DNA of 64,000 bases from Saprospiraceae bacterium (GTDB lineage: Bacteria > Bacteroidota > Bacteroidia > Chitinophagales > Saprospiraceae). Shown piece by piece: positions 16,156-25,727 of the stretch. The stretch lies in NCBI GenBank assembly GCA_018057925.1, contig JAGPCT010000010.1, positions 19,330 through 83,329 on the forward strand, written 5' to 3'. The notes under the pieces were generated by a model. It ran no database searches. It saw only the letters and a program-made list of their open reading frames with translations, and was not told where the DNA came from. Made by a program: the position numbers and the translations under genes. Within the stretch, counting starts at the first letter, position 1. Each line of letters begins with the position of its first letter.

Positions 16156-18021
16156 ATGAAGCGATTGGCATTGTATTTGATGCGGCTGGTGGTGTATTTT
16201 TTGGCACTTTTTGCGTTTCATAGAACAATTTTCCTAATTGACGGAAGAAAATACTTCGATGGAGCCACAACAAGAGAGGTTTTGTATGGCTTTGTTTCAG
16301 CTTTTAAGTTGGATATGTCCACGGTGGGCTATTTTGTCCTTCCGACGTTATTACTAATGCTAATCACTGTCTTTAGTAATAAAGCCATCTTCAATACGAC
16401 TATACGATATTTGCACCTGTTTATTACATTGATATATTGCGGACTTTCTGTATCAGAAATATTATTGTATCGAGAGTGGCAGGCAAAAATAGGGTATGAT
16501 TCGCTGAGGCATTTTGCCAATGTATCAGAAGTAATCAAAACGCCCAGTATCAGTATGGCGTTGTTTTTTGTTACGTTGACAGGAGCATCTTTTTTACTTT
16601 TTAGGTGGATATACAAAAAATGGATTGCAGAAGATTTGCGATTTGCAGAAAGGAAGAGGAGTTGGAAGTTTTTTTTGGTTACAGTAGGTATATATCTGGC
16701 TTTATCAGGTATGTTTTTTGTTATACTGAGAGGCGGGATCAACCGATTCCCGATAGGATTGAGCGCCGGATATTATTCAAATAAAAGTGTATTGAATGAC
16801 GCTGCCACCAATGTATTTTGGAATTCGGTATATAGTATGCTCAATTCTTCTGAATTTGATTTGTTGCAGCCATTTTTAGACTACAAGCCCAAAGGAGCAG
16901 ACTTTTTCACATCGTATCGCCCTGAAAAGGATTCTTTTCCTTCAATTCTGACGACCCGGCATCCCAATATTGTATTTTTTATCTTAGAAAGTTGGAGCGC
17001 GGATGTTTGTCTGACACAAGGTAGAGATTCCTTGATTGCCCCATTTTTCAATGAACTTATACGGCAGGGACTTTACTTTTCTAACTGCTATGCCTCCGGT
17101 CATGTGTCTGATCAGGGTGTGCCTGCATCGTTGGGAGCGCTACCTGTTGTTCCATCGTTTTCCATATTAATGGGAAAGCAACAAGTTGGTGAGCTACCAT
17201 GTATTACAGATGAATTGAAAAAGGACAAGTATTTTACCGGATTTTTATATGGAGGTCAATTGGATTATGGTAATATAAGAGGCTACATATATAAAAAGGG
17301 AATTGACGAAGTGGCGGATGTACAACACTTTCCGGCCAATACTCCTCGAACAGCCCTTGGGATACCGGATTTGCCATTGTATCTTGATTTGCTCAAGCGC
17401 TTAGATCGGGCGAGCCAGCCTTTCTTTTATTGCGGATACAACATTAGTACGCATAGCCCGTATGATGTACCGGTGAATTATAAACTCAATATTGGAGGTG
17501 TTAATGCCCCATTTATTAATACCATTCATTATGGAGATAGTAGTTTGAGTGTGTTTTTTAAAGAAGCCCGGAACAAACCATGGTTCCAAAATACCTTATT
17601 TGTATTTGTAGCCGATCATAGTCATGAATCTCAAATTATCCGTGTCAAAGAAGATAAGGATAGATATAAAATACCGATGCTGCTTTATGGACCCGCTTTA
17701 AAGCCGGAATATAGTGGTCAAATAATAGACCGTATCGTTTCTCAACTGGATTTGACCGGACTTCTATTGAGCCAATTGGGACATGAATTTCAATCGCGCT
17801 ATCCATTTACTCGGAACCCTCTTCAATATAACAGCAGACCAATAGCTTTTTATAACTATCCGGGCGGAAGTGGCATCGTGACGCCACAACACTTTTTGAC
17901 GAAGAATATCCACGATAAAGATATTCGAAATTCAATGCAACAAGATACTTTGCAGGTTAGGTTAAACAACGAAATTGAAAAATATCTCAATAAGGCTTCC
18001 TTATATTTAAAGGGTCTTTAG
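16156..18021 (+). CDS. LTA synthase-like membrane sulfatase-fold phosphotransferase
   Basis: 621 residues. Five N-terminal membrane helices (to ~215) are followed by an extracytoplasmic alkaline-phosphatase/sulfatase domain from ~270: NIVFFILESWSAD (metal-binding Glu), CYASGHVSDQGVPASL (candidate nucleophile Ser or Thr position in SDQG), FVADHSHES (metal His/Asp). The family moves phosphoglycerol or phosphoethanolamine from lipids to envelope polymers. Gram-negative Bacteroidota do not make lipoteichoic acid, so the acceptor is more likely a glycan or lipid headgroup (inference). It is co-transcribed with rlpA. Confidence 0.85.
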   Translation: MKRLALYLMRLVVYFLALFAFHRTIFLIDGRKYFDGATTREVLYGFVSAFKLDMSTVGYFVLPTLLLMLITVFSNKAIFNTTIRYLHLFITLIYCGLSVSEILLYREWQAKIGYDSLRHFANVSEVIKTPSISMALFFVTLTGASFLLFRWIYKKWIAEDLRFAERKRSWKFFLVTVGIYLALSGMFFVILRGGINRFPIGLSAGYYSNKSVLNDAATNVFWNSVYSMLNSSEFDLLQPFLDYKPKGADFFTSYRPEKDSFPSILTTRHPNIVFFILESWSADVCLTQGRDSLIAPFFNELIRQGLYFSNCYASGHVSDQGVPASLGALPVVPSFSILMGKQQVGELPCITDELKKDKYFTGFLYGGQLDYGNIRGYIYKKGIDEVADVQHFPANTPRTALGIPDLPLYLDLLKRLDRASQPFFYCGYNISTHSPYDVPVNYKLNIGGVNAPFINTIHYGDSSLSVFFKEARNKPWFQNTLFVFVADHSHESQIIRVKEDKDRYKIPMLLYGPALKPEYSGQIIDRIVSQLDLTGLLLSQLGHEFQSRYPFTRNPLQYNSRPIAFYNYPGGSGIVTPQHFLTKNIHDKDIRNSMQQDTLQVRLNNEIEKYLNKASLYLKGL

Positions 18022-18050
18022 GCGATAATCTATATTTGAAATTAGAATAG

Positions 18051-18136
18051 CCCCAAACTCCACATTCGTCAAATACTGAATCGATTTACGACAGGGAATC
18101 AATGGTTTTTCAAAATCTTTGCTGCTGAATTTTGTA
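18051..18136 (+). repeat. R1 dispersed repeat, partial
   Basis: CCCCAAACTCCACATT, then GAATCGATTTACGACAGG, AATCAATGGTTTTTCAAA and TGCTGAATTTTG follow the R1 order, with the central block deleted. It occupies much of the 18022-18374 gap; the remainder holds nothing recognisable. Confidence 0.6.
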
Positions 18137-18374
18137 TTATTTTGTCTTATTTCAACTATGTGTTTCAGCTTATAAAAGGAGTTTTTAGCATATACTTCTG
18201 AATAATGAATAAAATAGGTAGTCAAAAGATGCAATTGAGGATGGAGAAATCTGAAAAATTCAAATTATTATATTTCTTTTTAGTAATTAAGCTATTTTCT
18301 TCATTTTTTATCATAGTTTTGTGAGTATTCGTTAAATTTTTAGTGTATTTTTTACACTAAGCCAAAAAGTCATC

Positions 18375-19376
18375 ATGGACAAAATTATTACCTTAGATGA
18401 ATTTATCATTCATCATCAGTTGCAAGTAGATCCCGAAGCGGGTGAATTAACGGGCTTACTTAGAGATATTGGTGTGGCCGCTAAAATTATCAATAGGGAG
18501 GTAAATAAAGCCGGATTGGTTAACATTCTGGGTGTGGCAGGCAATGAGAACGAGTCGGGAGATATCGTACAAAAGCTAGATATCTATGCCAATGAAAAAA
18601 TAATAGATTGCCTTAAGAACAGTGGAGATTGTTGTGGTATTGCCTCTGAGGAAAATGAGGAGATTATTCCTCTCAAAGGAGTAGCGAGTAAGGATTCTAA
18701 ATACGTCGTACTTTTTGACCCTTTAGATGGTTCTTCCAATATTGATGTCAACGTATCTGTGGGTACAATTTTTAGTATTTATAAAAGGCTCAGCCCAGTA
18801 GATAAAGAGTGTAACCTCAAAGATTTCTTGCAGAAAGGTACAGAGCAAGTTGCTGCCGGATATGTTCTGTACGGAACTTCAACAATATTGGTTTATACAA
18901 CCGGAAAAGGAGTAAACGGCTTTACCCTTGATCCTTCAATTGGAGAATTTTGTCTGTCTCATCGGGATATTAAGATTCCCGAAGACGGAGCGTTTTACTC
19001 CGTCAACCAAGGATACTATCTAAAATTTGACCTGGAGATGAGGCGTTATATAGACTATTGTTCCGACAACAACTTAGGGTTGAGATATATCGGTTCGATG
19101 GTTTCCGATGTACATAGAATACTTTTTCAAGGCGGCATATTTTTATATCCCAACACACGTAAATATCCAAAAGGCAAGCTAAGGATGCAATATGAATGTA
19201 ACCCAATGGCCTTTATTGTAGAACAATGTGGTGGACGAGCATTAAACACATCGCTTCAAAGAATTATGGAATTGGAAGCGAAAGAATTGCATCAACGTTC
19301 GACTATTGTCCTTGGTTCACCCAAGATGGTTGATGAAATGCAGCGCTTTGTGGAGAAGTATAGTCCAATGATTTAG
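18375..19376 (+). CDS. fbp: Fructose-1,6-bisphosphatase, class I
   Basis: 333 residues, the usual class I length. The metal and substrate signature FDPLDGSSNIDVNVSVGTIF is complete (Asp-Pro-Leu-Asp-Gly-Ser), with SEENEE upstream supplying the metal-site Glu residues and NPMAFIVEQCGG at the C-terminal active site. It hydrolyses fructose 1,6-bisphosphate to fructose 6-phosphate in the cytoplasm, the committed step of gluconeogenesis. Monocistronic, with repeat DNA on both sides. Confidence 0.95.
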   Translation: MDKIITLDEFIIHHQLQVDPEAGELTGLLRDIGVAAKIINREVNKAGLVNILGVAGNENESGDIVQKLDIYANEKIIDCLKNSGDCCGIASEENEEIIPLKGVASKDSKYVVLFDPLDGSSNIDVNVSVGTIFSIYKRLSPVDKECNLKDFLQKGTEQVAAGYVLYGTSTILVYTTGKGVNGFTLDPSIGEFCLSHRDIKIPEDGAFYSVNQGYYLKFDLEMRRYIDYCSDNNLGLRYIGSMVSDVHRILFQGGIFLYPNTRKYPKGKLRMQYECNPMAFIVEQCGGRALNTSLQRIMELEAKELHQRSTIVLGSPKMVDEMQRFVEKYSPMI

Positions 19377-19410
19377 CCCTCATTTTACATTTACAATTGT
19401 TATATAGATA

Positions 19411-19487
19411 AACGATACGTACATCCGGTCGTCTCTCAGAATTAACGCTATCCGGTTTTTCAAAGACTTAGCTGCTGAATTCGGAGT
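19411..19487 (+). repeat. R1 dispersed repeat, right half
   Basis: AACGATACGTACATCCGG, CTATCCGGTTTTTCAAA and TAGCTGCTGAATTCGG follow the R1 right half. It lies in the gap between fbp and the convergent amine oxidase gene. Confidence 0.55.
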
Positions 19488-19534
19488 AAAGACGCTATTT
19501 TTCCTTTAATAGCAATTCTGATTATACCTAAGAC

Positions 19535-21184
19535 TTATCCATTTGAGGGGGCAAAGACTTTAGCAACACTTTGTGCGACGAGGCGTCCACTTTCTGCGGC
19601 TCCATTCATAAATCCCTGGAACTGGGCGCTACAATGTTCTCCTGCAAAAAAGAAGTTTCCAATCGGCTGTGCTTCCAATCCAGCAAGCGTCGTCCATTGC
19701 CCTACTTTGTAACAAGTATAACTAGCCTTTACATAAGGATATTCTATCCAATTTACAAATACGTGTTTGTTCTTAAATTTTTCTTTGGAATGCTTGAATA
19801 CTTTGTCTATTGTAGCCACAAGTTGATCCACTCTTTTTTCAGGCAATTCCGTTCGCCAGAGATGACTTGGCGGGGCATTGGGATTTTTAAAGGATTCGTC
19901 ACACATTTTCTGCGAAAAGCTACCACCAAAAAATGCGACATAAGCGCCATTCGGGTTATTCTCCGTTTTATTTAGACTAGCATCCCAACCATTGGTGATG
20001 TCGGAAGCAAATAGGTAACCCATAGCATTGTTTTCTTTGCTTCTCCATGGCTGACCTTCATATCCCAGAACCAACTTAGTGTTGTTTCCATATCCCAATT
20101 CGGCGATACACTGTCGCTTGGCTTCAGTCATATTTAGCAAATTAAGCTTTAAGTTTCGCAATATGGTGAATGGAATGGTGCAGACTATTGTTTTGGCTTT
20201 AATGCTTTCTCCATTGTCAAAAGTAATTTGATATGTGCTGTCTTCTGCTTCTATGACTTCATTTACTTGATAATTAAGAAGAATATGCTCACTGCTTATT
20301 TTCTCCGAAAGTTTTTGAATTAGGAGAGAATTGCCTCCCTTAATTCTGAATCGCTCGTCACTATCTCCAAAGACCTTAAATCCTTCATCAGTATTCGTGT
20401 CAATTAAGTCCAGCATATTTAAGGTGGATTGTTGTTGGCAATTTAATCCAAACTCGGCGACGAAGGCTGAATCCAAAAGGTCTTTGAGCCATTGCTTGCA
20501 TTTTAATTTGGAGAGATACGAAGAAAGAGGAGTGTTGTCAAGACGAATAGCATCTTCTGTTTTGTAGGTGTCTCCCAGGCTTTTTTTGTCTTTGATAAGT
20601 TGAGGTACTATTTTATTAAATTCACGGATGACTTCTTTTTCGCTTATTTTTCTATTTTCATAAAAATAAATATCTTTAATCCACCCATTTTCTTCTTGTT
20701 CTTTGATAAGGTCAATGATTTCCAGGTTAAACTCCCGGGCTAAATCTAACATATCCTGATGGTCTGAATCAATAAAATCTCCTCCAAATTCAGGAAAAAT
20801 GCCAAGCTGCATTGAATCATTGTAATGGGTTAAAATACGACCACCCAACCGCTTGCTTGCCTCAAATACTTTAAAGCTAAGACCTGTCGGCAAAAGATAA
20901 TTGGCACAATTAAGTCCCGCCATACCACCGCCTAAGATAGCTACATCTAACATTTCTTTCTTCTCCGCTTTGGGTTGTTTCTTGTCAACTTTACACGAAG
21001 GCATAAGGTATGAAAATGCCATTGATGCACTTGCGGCAAGGGCGCTTTTGGCTGTTAGGGCGATGAAGTTTCTTCGATTGATCGAATGCTTTGTCGCTGG
21101 GTTGAATGATACATTTGACTTTGCAACTTGCCCATTTATGGTGGACATTATTTGTCGTAGTAGTTGGCTTTTCAATTTTCTCAT
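19535..21184 (-). CDS. Flavin monoamine oxidase family protein, exported
   Basis: 549 residues. The N-terminus carries a twin-arginine-like signal (NRRNFIALTAKSAL then a hydrophobic run) ending in a Cys (SYLMPSC), consistent with a Tat-exported lipoprotein. The FAD-binding Rossmann motif is VAILGGGMAGLNCANYL (~85-102), followed by GGRILTH, and the C-terminal FAD segment is NFFFAGEHCSAQFQGFMNGAAESG. Such enzymes oxidise amines or amino acids to imines with H2O2 release; the substrate is not evident. The start could be the Met at 21184 or 12 codons further in. It stands alone. Confidence 0.85.
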   Translation of the reverse strand: MRKLKSQLLRQIMSTINGQVAKSNVSFNPATKHSINRRNFIALTAKSALAASASMAFSYLMPSCKVDKKQPKAEKKEMLDVAILGGGMAGLNCANYLLPTGLSFKVFEASKRLGGRILTHYNDSMQLGIFPEFGGDFIDSDHQDMLDLAREFNLEIIDLIKEQEENGWIKDIYFYENRKISEKEVIREFNKIVPQLIKDKKSLGDTYKTEDAIRLDNTPLSSYLSKLKCKQWLKDLLDSAFVAEFGLNCQQQSTLNMLDLIDTNTDEGFKVFGDSDERFRIKGGNSLLIQKLSEKISSEHILLNYQVNEVIEAEDSTYQITFDNGESIKAKTIVCTIPFTILRNLKLNLLNMTEAKRQCIAELGYGNNTKLVLGYEGQPWRSKENNAMGYLFASDITNGWDASLNKTENNPNGAYVAFFGGSFSQKMCDESFKNPNAPPSHLWRTELPEKRVDQLVATIDKVFKHSKEKFKNKHVFVNWIEYPYVKASYTCYKVGQWTTLAGLEAQPIGNFFFAGEHCSAQFQGFMNGAAESGRLVAQSVAKVFAPSNG

Positions 21185-21425
21185 TAGGAATTTTTCAAAT
21201 ATTTTGTAATAAAGTGCTGTACTTTTTCAGGTGTCAATTTGTACTGAATGTAGTGGCAGACTGAACAAACTTAAAATTAATAATTATTGAAATAGGAAGT
21301 AAATTTTTTTTAAAGATTTTTTATATTATACATAACCTTTATGTTTATCAACCAAAAAAATAGATGTTAATATATGGTATAATAAAATATTTGTTTAATT
21401 TTGTGCCGACGAAATTTGTGTTCGT

Positions 21426-21632
21426 ATGAAGGGCAAAAAAATGACTAAAACTATAAAACTGGCAATATGGAAATTTCTCCAATTGAGTGGGAGGATAGTC
21501 GTTTCATTTTTTCACAGTAAATTATTTTTTAGAAAAATTGCCCTTTCTAAAGTTAAAGCTTATCTACCCAATCATCAAAAGGATTTTCGTATCAAACGTA
21601 TTGCAGCTCCGCCTGGGGTTCAATGCAATTAA
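21426..21632 (+). CDS. Possible small basic protein upstream of the large T9SS gene
   Basis: 68 residues, very basic, one hydrophobic stretch (FLQLSGRIVVSFFHSKLFF), no known family. A -7 box TAATTTTG (21396-21403) would start transcription about 16 bases before the ATG, and the stop is 21 bases before the next gene, so a two-gene transcript is plausible. Codon pattern is uninformative at this length; it could simply be 5' leader sequence. Confidence 0.35.
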   Translation: MKGKKMTKTIKLAIWKFLQLSGRIVVSFFHSKLFFRKIALSKVKAYLPNHQKDFRIKRIAAPPGVQCN

Positions 21633-21653
21633 TAACCATATACACACACACTT

Positions 21654-24600
21654 ATGTCTCATTATTTTTATCTATCGAAAAAGAAGCTTATTTCATTTTT
21701 TATAATGCTTCTTAGTTGTTTTTATCTTGGAATGTCTGATTCTATTGGGCAAAACCCGGGTGCTGGTTTGAGCTGTTCTACAACCGATTATTCCAATTAT
21801 GGATTTAATTCCAACAATCAGGCAGCAACAATAGAATATGACAATATTATATCAGCCTTCCATACCACCATCATGCGCAACCATGAGGGGAAGTTTGTAA
21901 TATGGGGATCCAACTCAAATGCGGATGGGAATCAAGGGCAGTCGTTACCTGTTGAAATCAACAATATTAATTACCCGGGGCTAACTGGCATTCCTATTAA
22001 GGCGGCAATGGCCAGTTTTATTGCAACTACAGAATCCAATCAACAAGTTGTCTTAACCACTGAGGGCTTGTATGTATGGGGTAATGTTGGGGTGATGTTG
22101 CATAGCAAGTTGACTCAAAGCAATGCATTTCAGAAGGTGGTGATTAATGGAAAATCAGATGGACTCCCGGCAGGAGTAAGTCCAGTTGATGTTAAGATGT
22201 TGGTAGCTGCACAGGGCACACTTGCTTTAGTGACCTGTTCGGGCGAAGCGTGGGTTATTACCAATAGTTCTGCTTATATGAGAGGGGATGGCTCAATTGA
22301 TTTTGGAGAAACAGCTTCCAAGACATCATGGTCAAGAGTAAAGAAGGACGCCTCTACAAATCTCGATAATGTTGTAGCGATGAGATGCAGTTATAACACA
22401 ATGATGGCATTGACTTCTAACAATGAAATATATACTTGGGGGCGCCGTACCCTTACTGGTAATGAAGTTACAGCAAATCAACAAAAGAGAGCTTTTGCAA
22501 CAAAAATGACAATTCCGGGTAATGGTCAAGTAAAGATGATTGGCATGACCAATTATTTGTTTGGAGGCAGTAATCCGGTTACTTATTATGTTCTAAATAC
22601 GGATGGTAAGTTATATGCTATGGGAGGTAATGATCTCAAGCAATTAGGCGACTTCACCTTATTAAGTAGCCCAAGTAGCAGTAACCGCCAATGGGTGCGG
22701 CCAAGATATTCTCCTGATAACAACAACCTTATGGACAATATCAAATGGTTTTCCTCCAATGAGAGTGACCGACAATATCCTACAATTCATGTCATCAATA
22801 ACGATGGAAGGTTGTGGAATTGGGGAAGCAACTCTGCATCAATGCTTGGACGCACAGTAGTACCACAAAGCAATGGTGCCGGACAGGCATTTGATCCGGG
22901 ACAACCTATTGCTTCTGAATACTTCAATCCTATTACCGATAAAGTCTATACCGTTGAGGCAGGTGGTCATATTTCTGTAATCTCTTTGCAATGTCAAGGT
23001 AATCTCGGCTTTCTCGGTCACAACATAGAGGGGAGTTGCAGTGCAGGCACGCTGGATGAAGGAAATCTTCCACTGGTGCACATTACAGAGGCATCGGGAC
23101 AGATAGATGGCGTCAATTCTATGCCTTCTATAAGTTATATTGAAGAGCCTTTACTGAGTATAAATGGAAAGGTATGTTCAGAACAGCGTATCCAACTTAT
23201 AGGTTATCCGGCTGGTGGATATTTTACGGTAGAGGAAGGAAATGGTGTAGTAGATTCATTAAAGATGCTCTCTTTTGTAGAAGGACAGGGAGTCGTTAAA
23301 GTAAGGTATCATTTTTCGCCCAATTATTGTTCTGAAAGTTATGTAGATAAGAATATTGAATATGAAAATTGTTCACCGACCCACATACATGGTAGAATTT
23401 GGCTTGACAATAATGCTGATGTAACATTGGATACTTATGAAAGCGGTACCAATGGGTACAAGTCGGGATTTGGAGGCTTTTGGGTTAATCTCTTAGACAA
23501 TAATGGACTTGTTGTACAATCAATAAAGGTGGAATCCGATGGTTCATTTAGTTTATCCGTTTTGAATCAAGGCACATATTCTATTTTGCTGTCTAATATG
23601 GAAGTCGCTAGAGGTGTTCGTCCTCCGGCTCATACGTTGACTTTGCCGGAAGGGTGGACTTTTACCGGGCATTCTGTTCCCGGACAAGTTCCTTGTGTCT
23701 CTCCGGCGTGTATCACACCCGGTCTTATCACTGATATAACCGTAAATGGAGTTGACTTACAAGATTATTTGTTTGGTATAAAAGGGGCATATCGTGTCAA
23801 AGGCGCTGTATTTCATGATAGCGATGGCTTAAATGGCGACATTCCAGATGTGGATGGAAATCCTATAAATGATCAAGCTTCTGACTATGTTACTCAGAAT
23901 AATCCGGCTCTTTATGTCAGTGCTATCGATCAATTCGGCAAAATTTTGCAAACTGTACCAGTCAATGCAGATGGTGCCTATGATATGATGCTTCCGGGAA
24001 AGGATGTAATTAATCTTCAACTGACTATGAGGAAACAGTTTCCGGGAGAAACTGCTTTGCCGCCGATTCTACCGGGTAAGTGGGCTTATTGTGGTGAATC
24101 ATTCGGTTTAGGAAATGGTTCTGGGAGTGGCTTAAATGATGGTACTGGTTCAGGAAATAATGCTATTGGAACAAAGTACAATGGAAAAATAGTTGTATCT
24201 TTTTCAGGTAGCAATACTTTGGTAGAAATGGTTAATTTTGGAATCGAGCAGGCACCGACAGCAATTTCCCGCAACTTCATTCTACAATGGAATGACTTTA
24301 AAGATGGTGCACCGACAGGATTCCCGACACTGCAAGATTATCGGTATATCACGATGTCATCTTCTCTATTAATCGACCCCAACAATGATTTAATGGGCAA
24401 TATTGCCGGTACAGACCCTGAAGATTGTCCGGATGAAGGGTCTTGCAACGGTACCGATGGTAATCAAAGTGCATCATTTATAATAGGGACAATACAATCC
24501 GGTACTCGACTATTCTATGATTATGGAGGCACAATAGGTGTAGTAGAGATTCTTCCTAATACGACTATTGTTGATTTTAATATCGAGAAAATGGTTATTT

Positions 24601-25253
24601 ATGGCAAAGCCAATGAAAGTGGTGATGCCAATAACTTTGGATTCAGTTATGCTATTATAGATAGAGCAGGCATAGCAAGTGCATTTACAGAATATGGTGT
24701 AAAAGCAAACTCGCCACTACCGATAGTGTTATTGAAATTTGATGTTATTAAACATAAAAATACTGCGGAAATATTGTGGGCAACATCATCAGAAGTCAAT
24801 AATAAAGGATTTGAAATTCAGAAAAGTTTTAATGGAAAAGACTGGAATAGCGTACAGTTTGTTGAAAGCAAAGCTTATCTGGGCAACAGTTCCATACAAC
24901 TATCCTATCAATATTCTGACAATAATCCTGCCCAAGGCGTTAATATATACCGCATGAAGCAGATTGACAGAGACGGAATGATGCAATATAGCCCGATGAA
25001 GACGGTAACATTTGATGGATTGACAAATATTGAAATATATCCCAACCCAGTGAATCAAAACTTTGTCATTAATGGATTGGAGGAATCTGATAATGTAAAA
25101 ATATTTGATGTTATGGGTATTCTATTGCTAGATTGCAAAAAATACAAGTCCGGCGAACTAATATCGATTGATAGATTCCGATCAGGTGTATATAATGTCG
25201 TGATTGAAAGACAAAGCGGCGAAGTAAAAACGTTTAAATTGATCAAAATATAA
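21654..25253 (+). CDS. Large secreted RCC1-like/SdrD-B-like protein with T9SS domain
   Basis: 1199 residues. Signal peptide 1-32. Residues ~60-460 contain diverged RCC1-type blades (FVIWGSNSNADGNQG, YTWGRRTL, LYAMGGNDLKQLGD, LWNWGSNSASMLG), suggesting a seven-bladed propeller. Two Cna/SdrD-B-like domains follow (IHGRIWLDNNAD near 580; VKGAVFHDSDGLNGDIPD near 720) with Ca-binding-like Asp/Asn runs and a Gly/Ser-rich linker (GSGSGLNDGTGSGNN). A C-terminal type A T9SS sorting domain (IEIYPNPVNQN ... GVYNVVIE) ends the protein. It is probably displayed on or released from the cell surface and may bind glycans or proteins; no catalytic site is visible. Confidence 0.85.
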   Translation: MSHYFYLSKKKLISFFIMLLSCFYLGMSDSIGQNPGAGLSCSTTDYSNYGFNSNNQAATIEYDNIISAFHTTIMRNHEGKFVIWGSNSNADGNQGQSLPVEINNINYPGLTGIPIKAAMASFIATTESNQQVVLTTEGLYVWGNVGVMLHSKLTQSNAFQKVVINGKSDGLPAGVSPVDVKMLVAAQGTLALVTCSGEAWVITNSSAYMRGDGSIDFGETASKTSWSRVKKDASTNLDNVVAMRCSYNTMMALTSNNEIYTWGRRTLTGNEVTANQQKRAFATKMTIPGNGQVKMIGMTNYLFGGSNPVTYYVLNTDGKLYAMGGNDLKQLGDFTLLSSPSSSNRQWVRPRYSPDNNNLMDNIKWFSSNESDRQYPTIHVINNDGRLWNWGSNSASMLGRTVVPQSNGAGQAFDPGQPIASEYFNPITDKVYTVEAGGHISVISLQCQGNLGFLGHNIEGSCSAGTLDEGNLPLVHITEASGQIDGVNSMPSISYIEEPLLSINGKVCSEQRIQLIGYPAGGYFTVEEGNGVVDSLKMLSFVEGQGVVKVRYHFSPNYCSESYVDKNIEYENCSPTHIHGRIWLDNNADVTLDTYESGTNGYKSGFGGFWVNLLDNNGLVVQSIKVESDGSFSLSVLNQGTYSILLSNMEVARGVRPPAHTLTLPEGWTFTGHSVPGQVPCVSPACITPGLITDITVNGVDLQDYLFGIKGAYRVKGAVFHDSDGLNGDIPDVDGNPINDQASDYVTQNNPALYVSAIDQFGKILQTVPVNADGAYDMMLPGKDVINLQLTMRKQFPGETALPPILPGKWAYCGESFGLGNGSGSGLNDGTGSGNNAIGTKYNGKIVVSFSGSNTLVEMVNFGIEQAPTAISRNFILQWNDFKDGAPTGFPTLQDYRYITMSSSLLIDPNNDLMGNIAGTDPEDCPDEGSCNGTDGNQSASFIIGTIQSGTRLFYDYGGTIGVVEILPNTTIVDFNIEKMVIYGKANESGDANNFGFSYAIIDRAGIASAFTEYGVKANSPLPIVLLKFDVIKHKNTAEILWATSSEVNNKGFEIQKSFNGKDWNSVQFVESKAYLGNSSIQLSYQYSDNNPAQGVNIYRMKQIDRDGMMQYSPMKTVTFDGLTNIEIYPNPVNQNFVINGLEESDNVKIFDVMGILLLDCKKYKSGELISIDRFRSGVYNVVIERQSGEVKTFKLIKI

Positions 25254-25317
25254 TATAAGATTGATGATGTCAAGCTGATACAAAAGAAATCGCATGACAT
25301 TTGATAAAATAGATGAA

Positions 25318-25362
25318 AAAGGAGTTGCACTTTTCAACCAAGAAGCAACTCCTTTCTCTTTT
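25318..25362 (+). terminator. Terminator after the large T9SS gene
   Basis: AAAGGAGTTGC (25318-25328) pairs with GCAACTCCTTT (25345-25355), followed by CTCTTTTT. Confidence 0.75.
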
Positions 25363-25368
25363 TAGTTA

Positions 25369-25480
25369 AATTCAGCAATAAAGAATGTTAAATCGTATTT
25401 CATGATATCTCTTACAATCAACATTCTTCGATTTTGGGACATCCTTTTCCGGTGAATTACATCTATCTAAATCACAATCG
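25369..25480 (-). repeat. Diverged R1 copy
   Basis: AAATTCAGCAATAAAG at the left and GAATTACATCTATCTAAATC at the right match, respectively, the inverted R1 end and the segment following the R1 core at 54340-54358. The centre is poorly conserved, so the boundaries are approximate. Confidence 0.4.
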
Positions 25481-25544
25481 GTTGTTTACCAATACAGTGT
25501 AGTTATCTCTTTTAGGACTCCATTGGATTCAACTTGACTATAAG

Positions 25545-25590
25545 TTATACCAACTTGATGTATAAATTAGTCCAACTTTCTTTGGTATTA
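25545..25590 (+). repeat. R2 46-bp repeat, copy 1
   Basis: Exactly 46 bases, from TTATACCAACTTGATG through AATTAGTCCAAC to TTTGGTATTA. It is the same length as, and aligned without gaps to, copies at 36586-36631 and 40001-40046. Confidence 0.7.
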
Positions 25591-25727
25591 GAAATATAAC
25601 TCTTAAAGGCAATATTTATCCCTATATCATAAATTCAGGTTTAATAAGGAAATAAAAAATCAAATCCTCTTGATGATAGTGGTGAATTTTGGTATAATTT
25701 TATATTTTTACCAAAAACAAATAAATA

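Noticed and set aside
18007..18234. 75-codon minus-strand frame
   Set aside because: Crosses an R1 repeat and the end of the LTA-synthase-like gene.
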